The notes under the pieces are model-generated. The model did not search any database. It worked only from the letters and a program-made list of their open reading frames with translations, and was not told where the DNA came from. Positions 55,280 to 64,000 of a stretch of DNA of 64,000 bases are shown one piece after another. The stretch covers positions 62,001 through 126,000 of the forward strand of contig NZ_FOCQ01000004.1 of the NCBI RefSeq assembly GCF_900110165.1. The letters are read 5' to 3'. A program made the position numbers and the translations under genes. This stretch comes from Lihuaxuella thermophila (GTDB taxonomy: Bacteria; Bacillota; Bacilli; Thermoactinomycetales; Thermoactinomycetaceae). Position 1 is the first letter of the stretch; each line of letters opens with the position of its first letter.

Positions 55280-57019
55280 GTGGCTCCCCAGATGGAAACC
55301 ATGACGAGTCAGTTAGAGGAGACCAAGAAAGCAGAGAAAGAGTACACAGGTTCAGAAATTTTGCTTCGATCGTTGATCGAAGAAGGAGTCGAGGTGATTT
55401 TCGGTTATCCGGGCGGAGCTGTATTACCCATTTACGATTCCCTCTATGAGGGGCATGTGAAACACCTGCTGGCCCGTCATGAACAAGGAGCGATTCATGC
55501 TGCCGACGGTTATGCGCGGGCAACAGGAAAACCAGGTGTGGTGATCGCCACATCCGGGCCCGGGGCGACCAATCTGGTAACGGGGATCGCCACTGCCATG
55601 ATGGACTCGGTTCCGCTCGTCTGCATCACCGGAAACGTACCCCAAAACCTGATTGGAACCGATGCGTTTCAGGAAGCGGACATTACCGGGATCACCATGC
55701 CGATCACCAAACATAACTATCTGGTCCGCGATGTGCGGGATCTGCCGAGAATTGTCAAAGAGGCGTTTACGATTGCGACCCAGGGTCGTCCGGGTCCCGT
55801 CCTGATCGACATCCCCAAAGATGTTTCCAATGCCAAGGCGACCTTCCACTATCCCGAATCGGTATATATCCGGGGATTTCAGCCCAATACCGATCCGCAC
55901 CCGCTTCAGGTTCAAAAGCTGCATGAAGCCATCGCCAAGGCCCAACGGCCGGTCATTTTGGCCGGGGGAGGCGTGGTCAGCTCCGGTGCTGCCGATGAAC
56001 TCGTGAAGCTGGCGGAAACGGCGCAGATTCCTGTCACCACCACTTTGATGGGAATCGGCGGATTTCCCGGGACTCACCCGCTGTGGATGGGAATGCCGGG
56101 GATGCACGGGACCTATGCGGCCAACCATGCCCTGCTTGAGTGTGATCTTTTGATCGGCATCGGCGCCCGTTTCGATGACCGGGTGACGATGGGGCGCATC
56201 GACAAATTCGCCACCAAAGCCAAGATCGCTCATATCGATATTGATCCGGCGGAAATCGGCAAAAATGTGGAGACATTTATTCCGCTGGTGGGCGATGTCA
56301 AGAAGGTTTTGGAGGCGGTGAATGAAAACGTACCGCGCAGCCAGTCGGACGACTGGATCAAACAGGTCGATGAGTGGCGGAGGAATTTTCCTCTTACCTA
56401 CAAACCATCCGCTGATACGTTGAAACCTCAATGGGTGATTCAGCATCTTCACGATTCCACAGGCGGTGATGCGATTGTGACCACCGACGTGGGTCAGCAT
56501 CAGATGTGGGTGGCCCAGTATTACCGCTTTGTCCGTGCCCGTTCCTTCTTAAGTTCCGGAGGTCTGGGGACGATGGGCTTTGGTTTCCCCGCAGCGATCG
56601 GAGCCCAATTGGCCTATCCGGACCGTACAGTCATCGCGGTAACCGGGGACGGCGGATTTCAGATGACGGCGCAGGAGCTGGCAGTCGTGGCCCTCGAAAA
56701 CATCCCGGTTAAAGTAGCCGTGATCAATAACCATTGTCTGGGCATGGTTCGCCAGTGGCAAGAAGTATTCTATGAGGAAAGGTATAGTGAAGTTGATTTA
56801 TCCGGCAGCCCGGATTTTGTCAAACTGGCAGAAGCTTACGGTGTGAAAGGCTGGCGGGCCAAAACGCAGGAAGAAGCCGTCCGGGTGTGGGAAGAGGCAC
56901 TCCGCCATCCGGGTCCGGCCGTCGTCGATTTCTGGGTCACTCCTGACGAAAACGTTTATCCCATGGTGGCACCGGGAGCGGGGCTTGATGAGATGTTGAT
57001 GGGAGATGAGGAGAATTGA
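55280..57019 (+). CDS. ilvB: acetolactate synthase large subunit
   Basis: TPP-dependent enzyme that condenses pyruvate with pyruvate or 2-ketobutyrate, first common step of branched-chain amino acid synthesis. 579 residues. Catalytic Glu is in [17 protein letters not shown]; the TPP/Mg motif is [13 protein letters not shown]...NN. FAD-binding middle domain present. Starts at a GTG at 55280 with GAGGAGG eight bases upstream; an ATG at 55292 is the alternative. It overlaps ilvH by four bases. Confidence 0.97.
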   Translation: MAPQMETMTSQLEETKKAEKEYTGSEILLRSLIEEGVEVIFGYPGGAVLPIYDSLYEGHVKHLLARHEQGAIHAADGYARATGKPGVVIATSGPGATNLVTGIATAMMDSVPLVCITGNVPQNLIGTDAFQEADITGITMPITKHNYLVRDVRDLPRIVKEAFTIATQGRPGPVLIDIPKDVSNAKATFHYPESVYIRGFQPNTDPHPLQVQKLHEAIAKAQRPVILAGGGVVSSGAADELVKLAETAQIPVTTTLMGIGGFPGTHPLWMGMPGMHGTYAANHALLECDLLIGIGARFDDRVTMGRIDKFATKAKIAHIDIDPAEIGKNVETFIPLVGDVKKVLEAVNENVPRSQSDDWIKQVDEWRRNFPLTYKPSADTLKPQWVIQHLHDSTGGDAIVTTDVGQHQMWVAQYYRFVRARSFLSSGGLGTMGFGFPAAIGAQLAYPDRTVIAVTGDGGFQMTAQELAVVALENIPVKVAVINNHCLGMVRQWQEVFYEERYSEVDLSGSPDFVKLAEAYGVKGWRAKTQEEAVRVWEEALRHPGPAVVDFWVTPDENVYPMVAPGAGLDEMLMGDEEN

Positions 57020-57516
57020 GGCATATCGTTTCCGTACTCGTAAACAATCAACCGCGGGTATTGGCACGCGTAGCCAGTTTGTTCGGACAGAGAAACTTTA
57101 ACATCGAGAGCATCAGCGTAGGCGAGTCAGAAGAGCCCGGCCTCTCCCGGATGGTGATCGTCACCAATGGGGATGCGCGCACGATGGAGCAAGTGACCAA
57201 GCAGCTCAACAAGTTAATCGACGTGATCAAAGTGCAGGATTTAAGCGCAGATGCCGCAGTGGAGCGGGAGCTGTTGCTGGTCAAAGTGGGAGCCTCCCCC
57301 TCTTCCCGGGGGGAGATTGCGGGAATCATCGAACCGTTCCGCGCCTCCATCGTCGATGTCGGAACCCACTCTCTCATCGTCCAGGTGACGGGCGAACGTT
57401 CCAAGCTGGACGCGATCATCGAGCTTCTCCGTCCTTATGGAATCAAGGAGATGGCCCGCACGGGCGTAACGGCCCTCGCCAGGGGGAGTAAGGTCAAAAC
57501 GCCTGTCCATTCCTGA
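57016..57516 (+). CDS. ilvH: acetolactate synthase regulatory subunit
   Basis: Small subunit that confers valine feedback inhibition on IlvB. 166 residues with an N-terminal ACT domain ([21 protein letters not shown]...FNIESISVG) and the ALS-ss C-terminal domain. Starts at a TTG at 57016 overlapping the ilvB stop, with GATGAGGAG as ribosome site. Confidence 0.97.
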   Translation: MRHIVSVLVNNQPRVLARVASLFGQRNFNIESISVGESEEPGLSRMVIVTNGDARTMEQVTKQLNKLIDVIKVQDLSADAAVERELLLVKVGASPSSRGEIAGIIEPFRASIVDVGTHSLIVQVTGERSKLDAIIELLRPYGIKEMARTGVTALARGSKVKTPVHS

Positions 57517-57649
57517 GCGTGTATCACAGCAATCGTCCCGTTCCCGTCGGTTGGCTGAGATTGGATTGACAAGTTCGGGTTAAATGCTCAGACGTGGTAA
57601 CCATTCAGCAAAATCACTGATTGATAAAAGATTTGGAGGATGGATGAAC

Positions 57650-58657
57650 ATGGCAAAAATGTATTACGAACAGGATGCAGATCTCTCTCTTTTGCACGGA
57701 AAAACGGTCGCCGTCATCGGTTATGGAAGCCAAGGACATGCTCAAGCGCAAAACTTGCGCGACAGCGGAGTCAATGTAATTATCGGATTGAGAAAAGGAA
57801 AATCATGGGAAAAGGCTGAGCAGGACGGATTTCAAGTGTTTGAAGTGGAGGAAGCAGCCAAGCGGGCCCAGGTCGTCCAAATTTTGCTTCCCGATGAGGC
57901 TCAGGCGAAGGTTTACAAAGAGCAAGTGGAACCCCATTTGAATCCCGGCGATGCACTTGTTTTCTCCCATGGTTTCAATATTCACTTTAATCAGATTGTT
58001 CCGCCTGCCCATGTGGATGTGATCCTCGTTGCCCCCAAATCCCCCGGCCATCTGGTAAGGCGGGTATATCAAGAAGGGTTTGGCGTTCCGGCGCTGATCG
58101 CTGTCCATCAGGATGCGACCGGACACGCGCACGCATTGGCCCTTGCTTACTGTAAGGGAATCGGATCGACTAAAGCGGGTGTGATTGAGACCACGTTTAA
58201 AGAGGAGACGGAAACGGATCTGTTTGGTGAACAAGCGGTTCTCTGCGGCGGAGTCAGCGCGTTGATCAAGTCCGGATTTGAAACGCTGGTGGAGGCGGGT
58301 TACCAGCCGGAAGTAGCCTATTTCGAATGCTTGCATGAATTGAAACTGATCGTCGATCTGATGTACGAACAAGGCTTGGCCGGAATGCGCTACTCGGTCA
58401 GCGATACTGCCGAATATGGCGATTATGTGAGTGGAAAGCGCGTCATAGCTGAAGCTTCCCGCCAGGCGATGAAGGAGATTTTACAGGAAGTTCAAGACGG
58501 TACGTTCGCGAAGAGATGGATTGAAGAAAATCAAAGCGGACGCCAAGAGTTCGAGAAGATGAGACAGCAGGAAAGAGAGCATGAGATTGAGAAAGTCGGA
58601 GCCAAGCTGAGAGAGATGATGGTATGGGTAAGCAAGAAAGAACCGGTGAATCAATAA
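57650..58657 (+). CDS. ilvC: ketol-acid reductoisomerase
   Basis: Class I KARI; isomerises and reduces acetolactate or acetohydroxybutyrate using NADPH and Mg. 335 residues from the ATG at 57650, ten bases after GGAGG; an ATG at 57644 is the alternative. Cofactor motif [14 protein letters not shown]; metal-site Asp/Glu in [16 protein letters not shown] and [14 protein letters not shown]. The C-terminal domain is normal. A 133-base spacer with no terminator separates it from ilvH. Confidence 0.97.
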   Translation: MAKMYYEQDADLSLLHGKTVAVIGYGSQGHAQAQNLRDSGVNVIIGLRKGKSWEKAEQDGFQVFEVEEAAKRAQVVQILLPDEAQAKVYKEQVEPHLNPGDALVFSHGFNIHFNQIVPPAHVDVILVAPKSPGHLVRRVYQEGFGVPALIAVHQDATGHAHALALAYCKGIGSTKAGVIETTFKEETETDLFGEQAVLCGGVSALIKSGFETLVEAGYQPEVAYFECLHELKLIVDLMYEQGLAGMRYSVSDTAEYGDYVSGKRVIAEASRQAMKEILQEVQDGTFAKRWIEENQSGRQEFEKMRQQEREHEIEKVGAKLREMMVWVSKKEPVNQ

Positions 58658-58685
58658 AAACCGAAAAAATGGGGAGGAAGCGGTT

Positions 58686-60236
58686 ATGCGAACGATTTAC
58701 ATTTTCGATACCACATTGAGGGATGGGGAACAATCACCCGGAGTCAACCTGAGCGCCAGAGAGAAGGTGGAGATTGCTTCCCAGCTGGAAAAATTGGGTG
58801 TAAATGTGATCGAAGCGGGATTTGCCGCTTCCTCTCCCGGAGATCTGGAAGCCGTGCGGGAAGTCGCCAAATCGGTCAAAAATGCTTCAGTGGCAAGCCT
58901 GGCGCGTTCTGTCCGGGGCGATATCGACAAAGCCTGGGAAGCCCTGAAAGTTGCCGAATCACCTTATCTGCACGTTTTCTTAGCCACTTCTCCGATTCAC
59001 CGTGAATATAAACTCAACATGACCAAGGAGCAGGTATTGGAGCGGGCGGAAGAAGCGGTCCGCTATGGAAAAAAGTTTTTCCCGATCGTTGAGTTTTCGG
59101 CGGAAGATGCGGGCAGAACCGAAATTGATTTCTTGTGTGAAGTGGTCGACCGGGCCATTCGAGCCGGGGCGCAAATTATTAATCTGCCCGATACGGTGGG
59201 TTATCTCACCCCAGAGGAATATGCAGAAATGTTTGCCGAGATCAGAAGAAGGGTCCCCGGAATCGAGCGGGTGCGACTCAGCGCCCATTGCCATGATGAT
59301 CTGGGCATGGCCGTGGCGAACAGTTTAGCTGCCATTCAGGCAGGAGTGGAGCAAGTTGAGGGAACCATCAACGGGATCGGTGAGAGAGCGGGAAATGCAG
59401 CGATTGAAGAGATCGCCATGGCCATTAAAACCAGGGAATCGTTCTATCAGGCGCAAACGACCTTAAATCTGAAGGAGATTGACCGGACCAGCCGATTGGT
59501 CAGCAAATTGACCGGCATGTTCGTCCCGGCAAACAAAGCTGTCGTAGGAGCGAATGCATTTGCCCATGAATCCGGTATTCACCAGGACGGAATGTTAAAG
59601 AACAAATCCACGTATGAGATTATTACTCCGGAAAGCATCGGTCTCGAAACCCGTCTGGTACTCGGCAAACACTCCGGGCGACATGCTTTCCGGGAAAAAC
59701 TGGAGCAGCTCGGCTATCCGCAATCCGATGATCAGCTCAATTTCCTGTTTGCCCGGTTTAAAGAACTGGCCGACCGGAAGAAGGAAATCACGGATGACGA
59801 CTTGATTGCCCTTGTAGAAGAAAAACTGACAGATTCTGCGGATCTTTTCACTCTGGAATCCCTGCAAATCTCCTATGGAAGCCACTCTCTGCCGACTGCC
59901 TCCCTCCGGATTCGCCATAATCCCGACGGCAGGCTGCTGGAAGAGGCAGCCTGCGGAAACGGCTCCGTAGATGCCATCTTTAAAACGGTAGACCGGATCG
60001 TCGGTGAAAAAGTGGAGCTGGTCGATTACCGCATCCAGTCCGTTACCCAGGGCAAAGATGCACTGGGTGAAGTCTATGTGCAGCTCGAACAAAACGGCTT
60101 GACGGTACGGGGAAGAGGAGTCAGCACAGACGTATTGGAGGCGAGCGCCCGAGCTTATGTGGACGCGGTCAACCGTTTAATTCGCAGAAAAGAAGTGATG
60201 CAGGCAGCAGAAACGGAAGCAAAAGTATCCATTTAA
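58686..60236 (+). CDS. leuA: 2-isopropylmalate synthase
   Basis: First committed step to leucine: condenses acetyl-CoA with 2-ketoisovalerate. 516 residues. The TIM-barrel catalytic domain opens with [20 protein letters not shown]; metal ligands are in [18 protein letters not shown], and [15 protein letters not shown] is present. A C-terminal LeuA dimer domain for leucine feedback spans about 390-510. GGGAGGAAG precedes the ATG. Confidence 0.97.
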   Translation: MRTIYIFDTTLRDGEQSPGVNLSAREKVEIASQLEKLGVNVIEAGFAASSPGDLEAVREVAKSVKNASVASLARSVRGDIDKAWEALKVAESPYLHVFLATSPIHREYKLNMTKEQVLERAEEAVRYGKKFFPIVEFSAEDAGRTEIDFLCEVVDRAIRAGAQIINLPDTVGYLTPEEYAEMFAEIRRRVPGIERVRLSAHCHDDLGMAVANSLAAIQAGVEQVEGTINGIGERAGNAAIEEIAMAIKTRESFYQAQTTLNLKEIDRTSRLVSKLTGMFVPANKAVVGANAFAHESGIHQDGMLKNKSTYEIITPESIGLETRLVLGKHSGRHAFREKLEQLGYPQSDDQLNFLFARFKELADRKKEITDDDLIALVEEKLTDSADLFTLESLQISYGSHSLPTASLRIRHNPDGRLLEEAACGNGSVDAIFKTVDRIVGEKVELVDYRIQSVTQGKDALGEVYVQLEQNGLTVRGRGVSTDVLEASARAYVDAVNRLIRRKEVMQAAETEAKVSI

Positions 60237-60257
60237 ACGAATGGGAGGAGAGGAAAG

Positions 60258-61379
60258 ATGAGCAGAGCAAAGAAAATCGCCGTCCTTCCCGGCGACGGAA
60301 TCGGTCCGGAAATCATCGATGAAGCGGTAAAGGTTTTGCGTCAAGTGGAAAAAGTATTCGGGCTCTCGTTTGAGTTCCAATTTGCGATGGTTGGCGGGGG
60401 AGCGATTGACCGTGCCGGTACTCCCTTGCCGCAGGAAACGCTGGAACTTTGTAAAAAGTCTGATGCCGTTCTCCTGGGTGCGGTGGGAGGGCCCGAGTGG
60501 GATGAGAATCCTCCCGAACTGAGACCGGAAAAAGCATTGCTTGCCCTTCGCAAGGAGCTTGGGTTGTTTTCCAATCTGCGGCCGGTGGTTTTATATGAAG
60601 GAATGGAAAAGAGTTCAACCTTGCGGCCCGAAGTGATTGCCGGGGTTGACCTGATCGTTGTACGAGAGCTTACGGGCGGAATTTACTTTGGGGAAAAAAC
60701 AAGGCAAAAAGCGGAAGGCGGAGAAGAAGTAGCCACCGATCTGCTCATCTATTATGAGCATGAAATTGAGCGCATCGTCCGTCTCGCATTTCAGATCGCC
60801 CGCGGGCGCAAAAAGCGCGTCACTTCGGTAGACAAAGCCAATGTGCTGGAAAGTTCCCGCCTCTGGCGTACGGTGGCCAACCGGGTGGCCAGGGAATTCC
60901 CGGATGTGGAAGTGGAACACATGCTGGTGGACAATTGTGCGATGCAAATGGTTCGCCGTCCCGCTGATTTTGATGTGATCGTCACGGAAAACATGTTTGG
61001 CGATATCTTGAGCGATGAAGCCGCCATCTTGACCGGTTCGATCGGCATGCTTCCATCCGCCAGCCTGGGCGAAGGTTCATTCGGGCTTTATGAACCGGTT
61101 CACGGCTCCGCTCCCGACATTGCCGGCCAGGGAGTGGCCAATCCCAGTGCCACCATTCTCTCTGCGGCAATGATGCTCCGTCATTCCTTTGGTTATGAGG
61201 AGGCGGCAGGGGCCATCGAGAACGCAGTCAAACATGTGTTGAGCCGGGGCTATCGAACCCCTGATCTCGCCACTCACGGGCAAATGGCTGTAAGCACCGA
61301 AGAGTTTGGCGATCGTGTGGTGGAAGAGCTGTCAAGGTACGAACCTTCCCCATCCATTCCGCTGGAAGTGATGTTTTAA
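60258..61379 (+). CDS. leuB: 3-isopropylmalate dehydrogenase
   Basis: Oxidative decarboxylation of 3-isopropylmalate with NAD in leucine synthesis. 373 residues. Motifs: [10 protein letters not shown] near the start, substrate Arg residues in [14 protein letters not shown] and [11 protein letters not shown], metal-binding Asp in [12 protein letters not shown], and the NAD loop [25 protein letters not shown] precedes the ATG. The operon ends here; leuC and leuD, which follow in B. subtilis, are absent from the window. Confidence 0.97.
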   Translation: MSRAKKIAVLPGDGIGPEIIDEAVKVLRQVEKVFGLSFEFQFAMVGGGAIDRAGTPLPQETLELCKKSDAVLLGAVGGPEWDENPPELRPEKALLALRKELGLFSNLRPVVLYEGMEKSSTLRPEVIAGVDLIVVRELTGGIYFGEKTRQKAEGGEEVATDLLIYYEHEIERIVRLAFQIARGRKKRVTSVDKANVLESSRLWRTVANRVAREFPDVEVEHMLVDNCAMQMVRRPADFDVIVTENMFGDILSDEAAILTGSIGMLPSASLGEGSFGLYEPVHGSAPDIAGQGVANPSATILSAAMMLRHSFGYEEAAGAIENAVKHVLSRGYRTPDLATHGQMAVSTEEFGDRVVEELSRYEPSPSIPLEVMF

Positions 61380-61385
61380 AAAAAC

Positions 61386-61431
61386 GAGTCTGAGAAGCAG
61401 GGGAGACAGTCCCCGCTTCTCAGACTTTTTT
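61386..61431 (+). terminator. terminator after leuB
   Basis: AGTCTGAGAAGC / GCTTCTCAGACT stem with an inner GGGGA / TCCCC pairing, then TTTTTT. Confidence 0.94.
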
Positions 61432-61538
61432 ATTTTGTCCGTCCGTAAAAAGGAAGGTATTGGCATATGTCGATTGTGAGTGTAATCGGGTGGCACGGAA
61501 CATATTATTGATGAAAATATTGCATAGGAGGATCTAGT

Positions 61539-62174
61539 ATGGAAATCAAACCCCTGACTGTGTCACCCAATCCGGAAATGGTCGCACAACCCCCGCAAAT
61601 GAATCACGGCGGACATGAAATGTTTGATGTTCATGAAGTTTTGTCCGGAACGATCGGTGTACTGGATCAGTACACGATGTTTCGCCAACATGTGAAAGAC
61701 CCTGAGCTCGCGGATATTTTGAACCGGCAGTACAATTTTATGCTCAATGACTACAATATGCTGGTTCAGGCTTTCCAGACAGGGCAAGACCCGGCTCAAG
61801 GAACCAAAACGTATATGATGAATCAAGAGAACAATTTTATCTACGGATTGAAACCGTCGGCTCCCAAAACACCCATGCGATCCGCCAATGAAATCAATGA
61901 TCAACGGATCGCTGGGCAAATGCTCGGAATGCAGAAGACTTGTGCCGGACAGAGAGCGGTTGCCGCCTGTGAGGTAACCAATCCCGTCGTTCGCCGCGTC
62001 ATTGCGGACAGCGTTCCCAACTGTATTGAGATGGCCTACGAACTTTCCCTGTATGCAAATAAAAAAGGATGGTACCAAGTCCCGCAATTGAGTGCCGAAG
62101 ATATGCAGCAGATGATGCAATCCTATGGTCCCGCCCAGGGGGCTCCGAACCAAAACCCGACAATGATGCAGTAA
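61539..62174 (+). CDS. CotF-like spore coat protein
   Basis: A 211-residue protein of the coat F family, ferritin-like helical, found in the outer layers of the endospore. Two helical halves carry the family patterns HEVLSGTIGVLDQYTMFRQH and QMLGMQKTCAGQRAVAACEV followed by NPVVRRVIADSVPNCIEMAYEL. N terminus and C terminus are Pro/Gln/Met-rich. AGGAGG lies just before the ATG. Single gene; a mother-cell sigma factor promoter is likely but was not assigned. Confidence 0.88.
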   Translation: MEIKPLTVSPNPEMVAQPPQMNHGGHEMFDVHEVLSGTIGVLDQYTMFRQHVKDPELADILNRQYNFMLNDYNMLVQAFQTGQDPAQGTKTYMMNQENNFIYGLKPSAPKTPMRSANEINDQRIAGQMLGMQKTCAGQRAVAACEVTNPVVRRVIADSVPNCIEMAYELSLYANKKGWYQVPQLSAEDMQQMMQSYGPAQGAPNQNPTMMQ

Positions 62175-62183
62175 ACGCATGAA

Positions 62184-62223
62184 AAATTTCACCCCGGCTC
62201 TTGTAAAAAGACCGGGGTGAATT
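62184..62223 (-). terminator. terminator of aldo/keto reductase gene
   Basis: TTCACCCCGG / CCGGGGTGAA stem with a 14-base loop; on the minus strand it is followed by AATTTTTC. It also lies just after the CotF-like gene and may stop both. Confidence 0.82.
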
Positions 62224-62229
62224 CGTGGA

Positions 62230-63270
62230 TCAAGATTTAGCGGCAACCGGGGTCGGTTTGGTTTTGCTGTTGGAGAACGGTTGTTTCAAAGCCTCTTTTT
62301 GCCCGCCTTCCCAGAGCTCTTCAATCTTTTTCAATTCTGCTTGGCTGAGCGGAGTTTTATCCGGGGCCTGGGCAAACTCGCGCAGATTGTCTTCATTGGT
62401 GATGTTCGGCAGCACCGATTTGACTGCGGGGCTTGCCAGGCAGAAGAGAATTGCGGCTTGCCCGATCGTCCGGTCTGTGCCCTCATATAAAAATTTCCAC
62501 TCGCGCACGGCCTGAAGCCCGGCTTCCATCCACTTTTTGGGGCGATGGTTCCGATGGTCGGATTTGTCGAAATGTTTGTCCGGGTCATAGGTTCCGTCCA
62601 ACAAGCCGGAAGCGTGCGGAACACGGGAGATAAGTGCGCAGTTATGCTCTTCTGCGGCTCGGATCAGTTCACGGGCCGGATCTTGTTCGATCAGGTTGTT
62701 AATGATTTGGGCCATGTCCATTTTGCGCTCCGCAATGGTGGCCAATCCTTCATCTCTCCACCCGATATCCGGTCCCAGCGCTACTCCGTAAGTGAGAATT
62801 TTGCCTTCTTCTTTCAAGCGTTCCAGTGTTTCATGCACTTCGTCGCTTTGAATCGCTTCCATACGGGCATTGTGCAATTGGTAGATATCAATGTAATCGG
62901 TTTTGAGGCGCTGCAGGCTTTCTTCACAAGATTTGCGAATGGATGCGGCATCCCAGCGCTGAGGAAGCTCGCTGTGCCCGCCGTGGCGATCCCCGCGTTT
63001 GGCATAGATGTCGTAACCGAATTTGGTAGCGATGACCACTTGATCGCGGATGCCCGAAAGAGCTTCAGCGAGTATGGTTTCTCCCTTTCCTTGTCCATAT
63101 ACATCGGCGGTGTCAAAGAAAGTGATTCCATAATCCTCATAGGCACTGCGAAGCAGTCTTTTTCCCAATTCTTCATCCTTTACGCCCCACCATGGGGTGG
63201 CTACTGACCAAACACCAAATCCCACCTCTGAGATGGGGCGGTCAATTCCAGGCATCGAACGATATTTCAT
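62230..63270 (-). CDS. aldo/keto reductase
   Basis: NADPH-dependent reductase of carbonyl compounds, TIM barrel. 346 residues. The catalytic tetrad is visible: Asp and Tyr in FFDTADVYG, Lys in IATKFGYD and His in IYQLHNARM. The order and the VAT...WW start resemble the YhdN/Tas-like group. AAGGAGG precedes the ATG on the minus strand. The gene ends with an Ala/Lys-rich tail ([11 protein letters not shown]). Physiological substrate unknown. Confidence 0.92.
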   Translation of the reverse strand: MKYRSMPGIDRPISEVGFGVWSVATPWWGVKDEELGKRLLRSAYEDYGITFFDTADVYGQGKGETILAEALSGIRDQVVIATKFGYDIYAKRGDRHGGHSELPQRWDAASIRKSCEESLQRLKTDYIDIYQLHNARMEAIQSDEVHETLERLKEEGKILTYGVALGPDIGWRDEGLATIAERKMDMAQIINNLIEQDPARELIRAAEEHNCALISRVPHASGLLDGTYDPDKHFDKSDHRNHRPKKWMEAGLQAVREWKFLYEGTDRTIGQAAILFCLASPAVKSVLPNITNEDNLREFAQAPDKTPLSQAELKKIEELWEGGQKEALKQPFSNSKTKPTPVAAKS

Positions 63271-63461
63271 ATGGAAGATCCTCCTTGCAGGCGTATATCA
63301 ATGGCTTCGTTTGAGCTAAGGCAAATGTTGAAAGTGATCTGTTATCAATCTGTGTTTCACCCATTCAGTGTAACACAAACGAGAATTAGAATCAGGTTGA
63401 GCCGGATGTGTTCGTCCGACCTTATTGTACCACTTTGCAGCGGGGCAGATAAAAACAAGGT

Positions 63462-64000
63462 TTACAATTTTGTGGAGTTGCCCATCAATTGCAGGAATTG
63501 CTTGGCAGCCCCGAGCGGACTTGACGCTTTGCTGATCGCGGAGATGACCGCAACCCCGTCCGCGCCTGCTCCGACCACTTCGGGAGCGCGATCCGGGGTA
63601 ATCCCTCCAATACCAACGATGGGATAACGATGTCCCATCTGCTGGCGAATGTGGCGAACGGCAGCAGGACCGACCGGCTCTCCGGCATCCGGTTTGGAGG
63701 AAGTGGAGAACATGGGGCCGACACCGATATAGTCGGCACCGTCTGCAAATGCGCGCCTTGCCTCTTCCAATGTTTCTGCGGAAACACCTAAAATTCGGTC
63801 GGGTCCGATCAGGCGGCGAACTTCATCCGCGGGAAGGTCTTCCTGTCCGATATGCACCCCGGTCGCATCTAAAATCAGGGCGAGATCCACCCGGTCATTG
63901 ACGATAAACGGAATGTTGTGTTCCCGGCAGATCTTTTGCAGTTCTTTTCCCAGTTCTACGGTTTCTCTTCCATTCAGCCGTGAGTTTTTTTCACGAAACT
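63462..64000 (-). CDS. thiE: thiamine-phosphate synthase (partial)
   Basis: Joins the thiazole and pyrimidine moieties to make thiamine monophosphate. Only the C-terminal 179 residues are in the window; the N terminus lies beyond 64,000. Visible motifs: FIVNDRVDLAL, GVHIGQEDLPADEVR (metal site), GADYIGVGPMFSTSSKPDA and VGIGGITPDRAPEVVGAGADGVAVISAI (phosphate loop). The family role is secure; the position of thiE relative to other thi genes cannot be seen. Confidence 0.95.
   Translation of the reverse strand, partial: FREKNSRLNGRETVELGKELQKICREHNIPFIVNDRVDLALILDATGVHIGQEDLPADEVRRLIGPDRILGVSAETLEEARRAFADGADYIGVGPMFSTSSKPDAGEPVGPAAVRHIRQQMGHRYPIVGIGGITPDRAPEVVGAGADGVAVISAISKASSPLGAAKQFLQLMGNSTKL

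Noticed and set aside
55424-56500. 358-residue minus-strand frame inside ilvB
   Set aside because: Antisense shadow, His/Arg-rich with no motif; ilvB on the plus strand is unambiguous.
63271-63461. Possible small plus-strand gene between the aldo/keto reductase and thiE
   Set aside because: The frame runs antisense into thiE and lacks a ribosome site.

Overview
The window reads as a chromosome segment of an endospore-forming Firmicute of the order Bacillales. Gene content and order follow the Bacillus subtilis backbone: icd-mdh, phoP-phoR, polA-mutM-ytaF-coaE-gapB, nrdR-dnaB-dnaI, ytxC-thrS, infC-rpmI-rplT and an ilv-leu operon. Sporulation-linked genes (ytaF, ytxC, a CotF-type coat gene), strong AGGAGG ribosome binding sites, frequent TTG/GTG starts and two T-box leaders fit this. 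Base composition is near 50% GC in the backbone, and the mix is compatible with a Thermoactinomycetaceae-like lineage; that family assignment is inference.

Region 1 (1-11,000) holds isocitrate and malate dehydrogenase, a MaoC-like hot-dog protein, then a complete phosphate-starvation block: phoP-phoR followed by pstS-pstC-pstA-pstB-phoU. TTAACA-type Pho boxes with 11-bp periodicity lie upstream of pstS, and a shorter version lies upstream of phoP. Region 2 (11,000-17,700) is the polA-mutM-ytaF-coaE-transglycosylase run, then gapB with CcpN-like operator boxes on its promoter. Region 3 (17,700-23,200) replaces the usual speD position with a GyrI-like protein, an EamA transporter, a peptide-binding lipoprotein, and a TetR regulator paired with an NAD(P)-binding epimerase-like gene through two near-identical palindromic operators. 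Region 4 (23,200-26,750) is nrdR-dnaB-dnaI plus a Phe-Gly-Leu tRNA cluster.

Region 5 (about 26,750-46,000) is an accessory stretch inserted where B. subtilis runs directly from dnaI to ytxC. It carries a UvrA paralogue without the UvrB-binding insertion, a regulator with two MerR DNA-binding domains, a styrene-monooxygenase-like flavoprotein, an HTH-TPR regulator with a duplicated tail downstream, several small orphan genes and gene remnants, a BCCT transporter with an ammonia-lyase homologue that lacks the MIO-forming Ala-Ser-Gly triad, a WYL regulator divergent from an alpha/beta hydrolase, a TPR protein, a secreted alpha-amylase behind two cre sites, mqnC, and a YdjM-like membrane protein. 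The BCCT-lyase pair is the most interesting unit. The sequence suggests import of a trimethylammonium betaine such as ergothioneine or hercynine and MIO-independent elimination of trimethylamine.

Region 6 (46,000-64,000) returns to the backbone: ytxC, T-box-controlled thrS (with a marked internal drop in GC), a two-repeat lipoprotein that appears to start at ATT, infC (ATC start) with an L20-type leader, rpmI, rplT, a decayed MFS efflux gene next to its MarR regulator, ilvD, a T-box-controlled ilvB-ilvH-ilvC-leuA-leuB operon, a CotF-like coat gene, an aldo/keto reductase and a thiE cut by the window edge.
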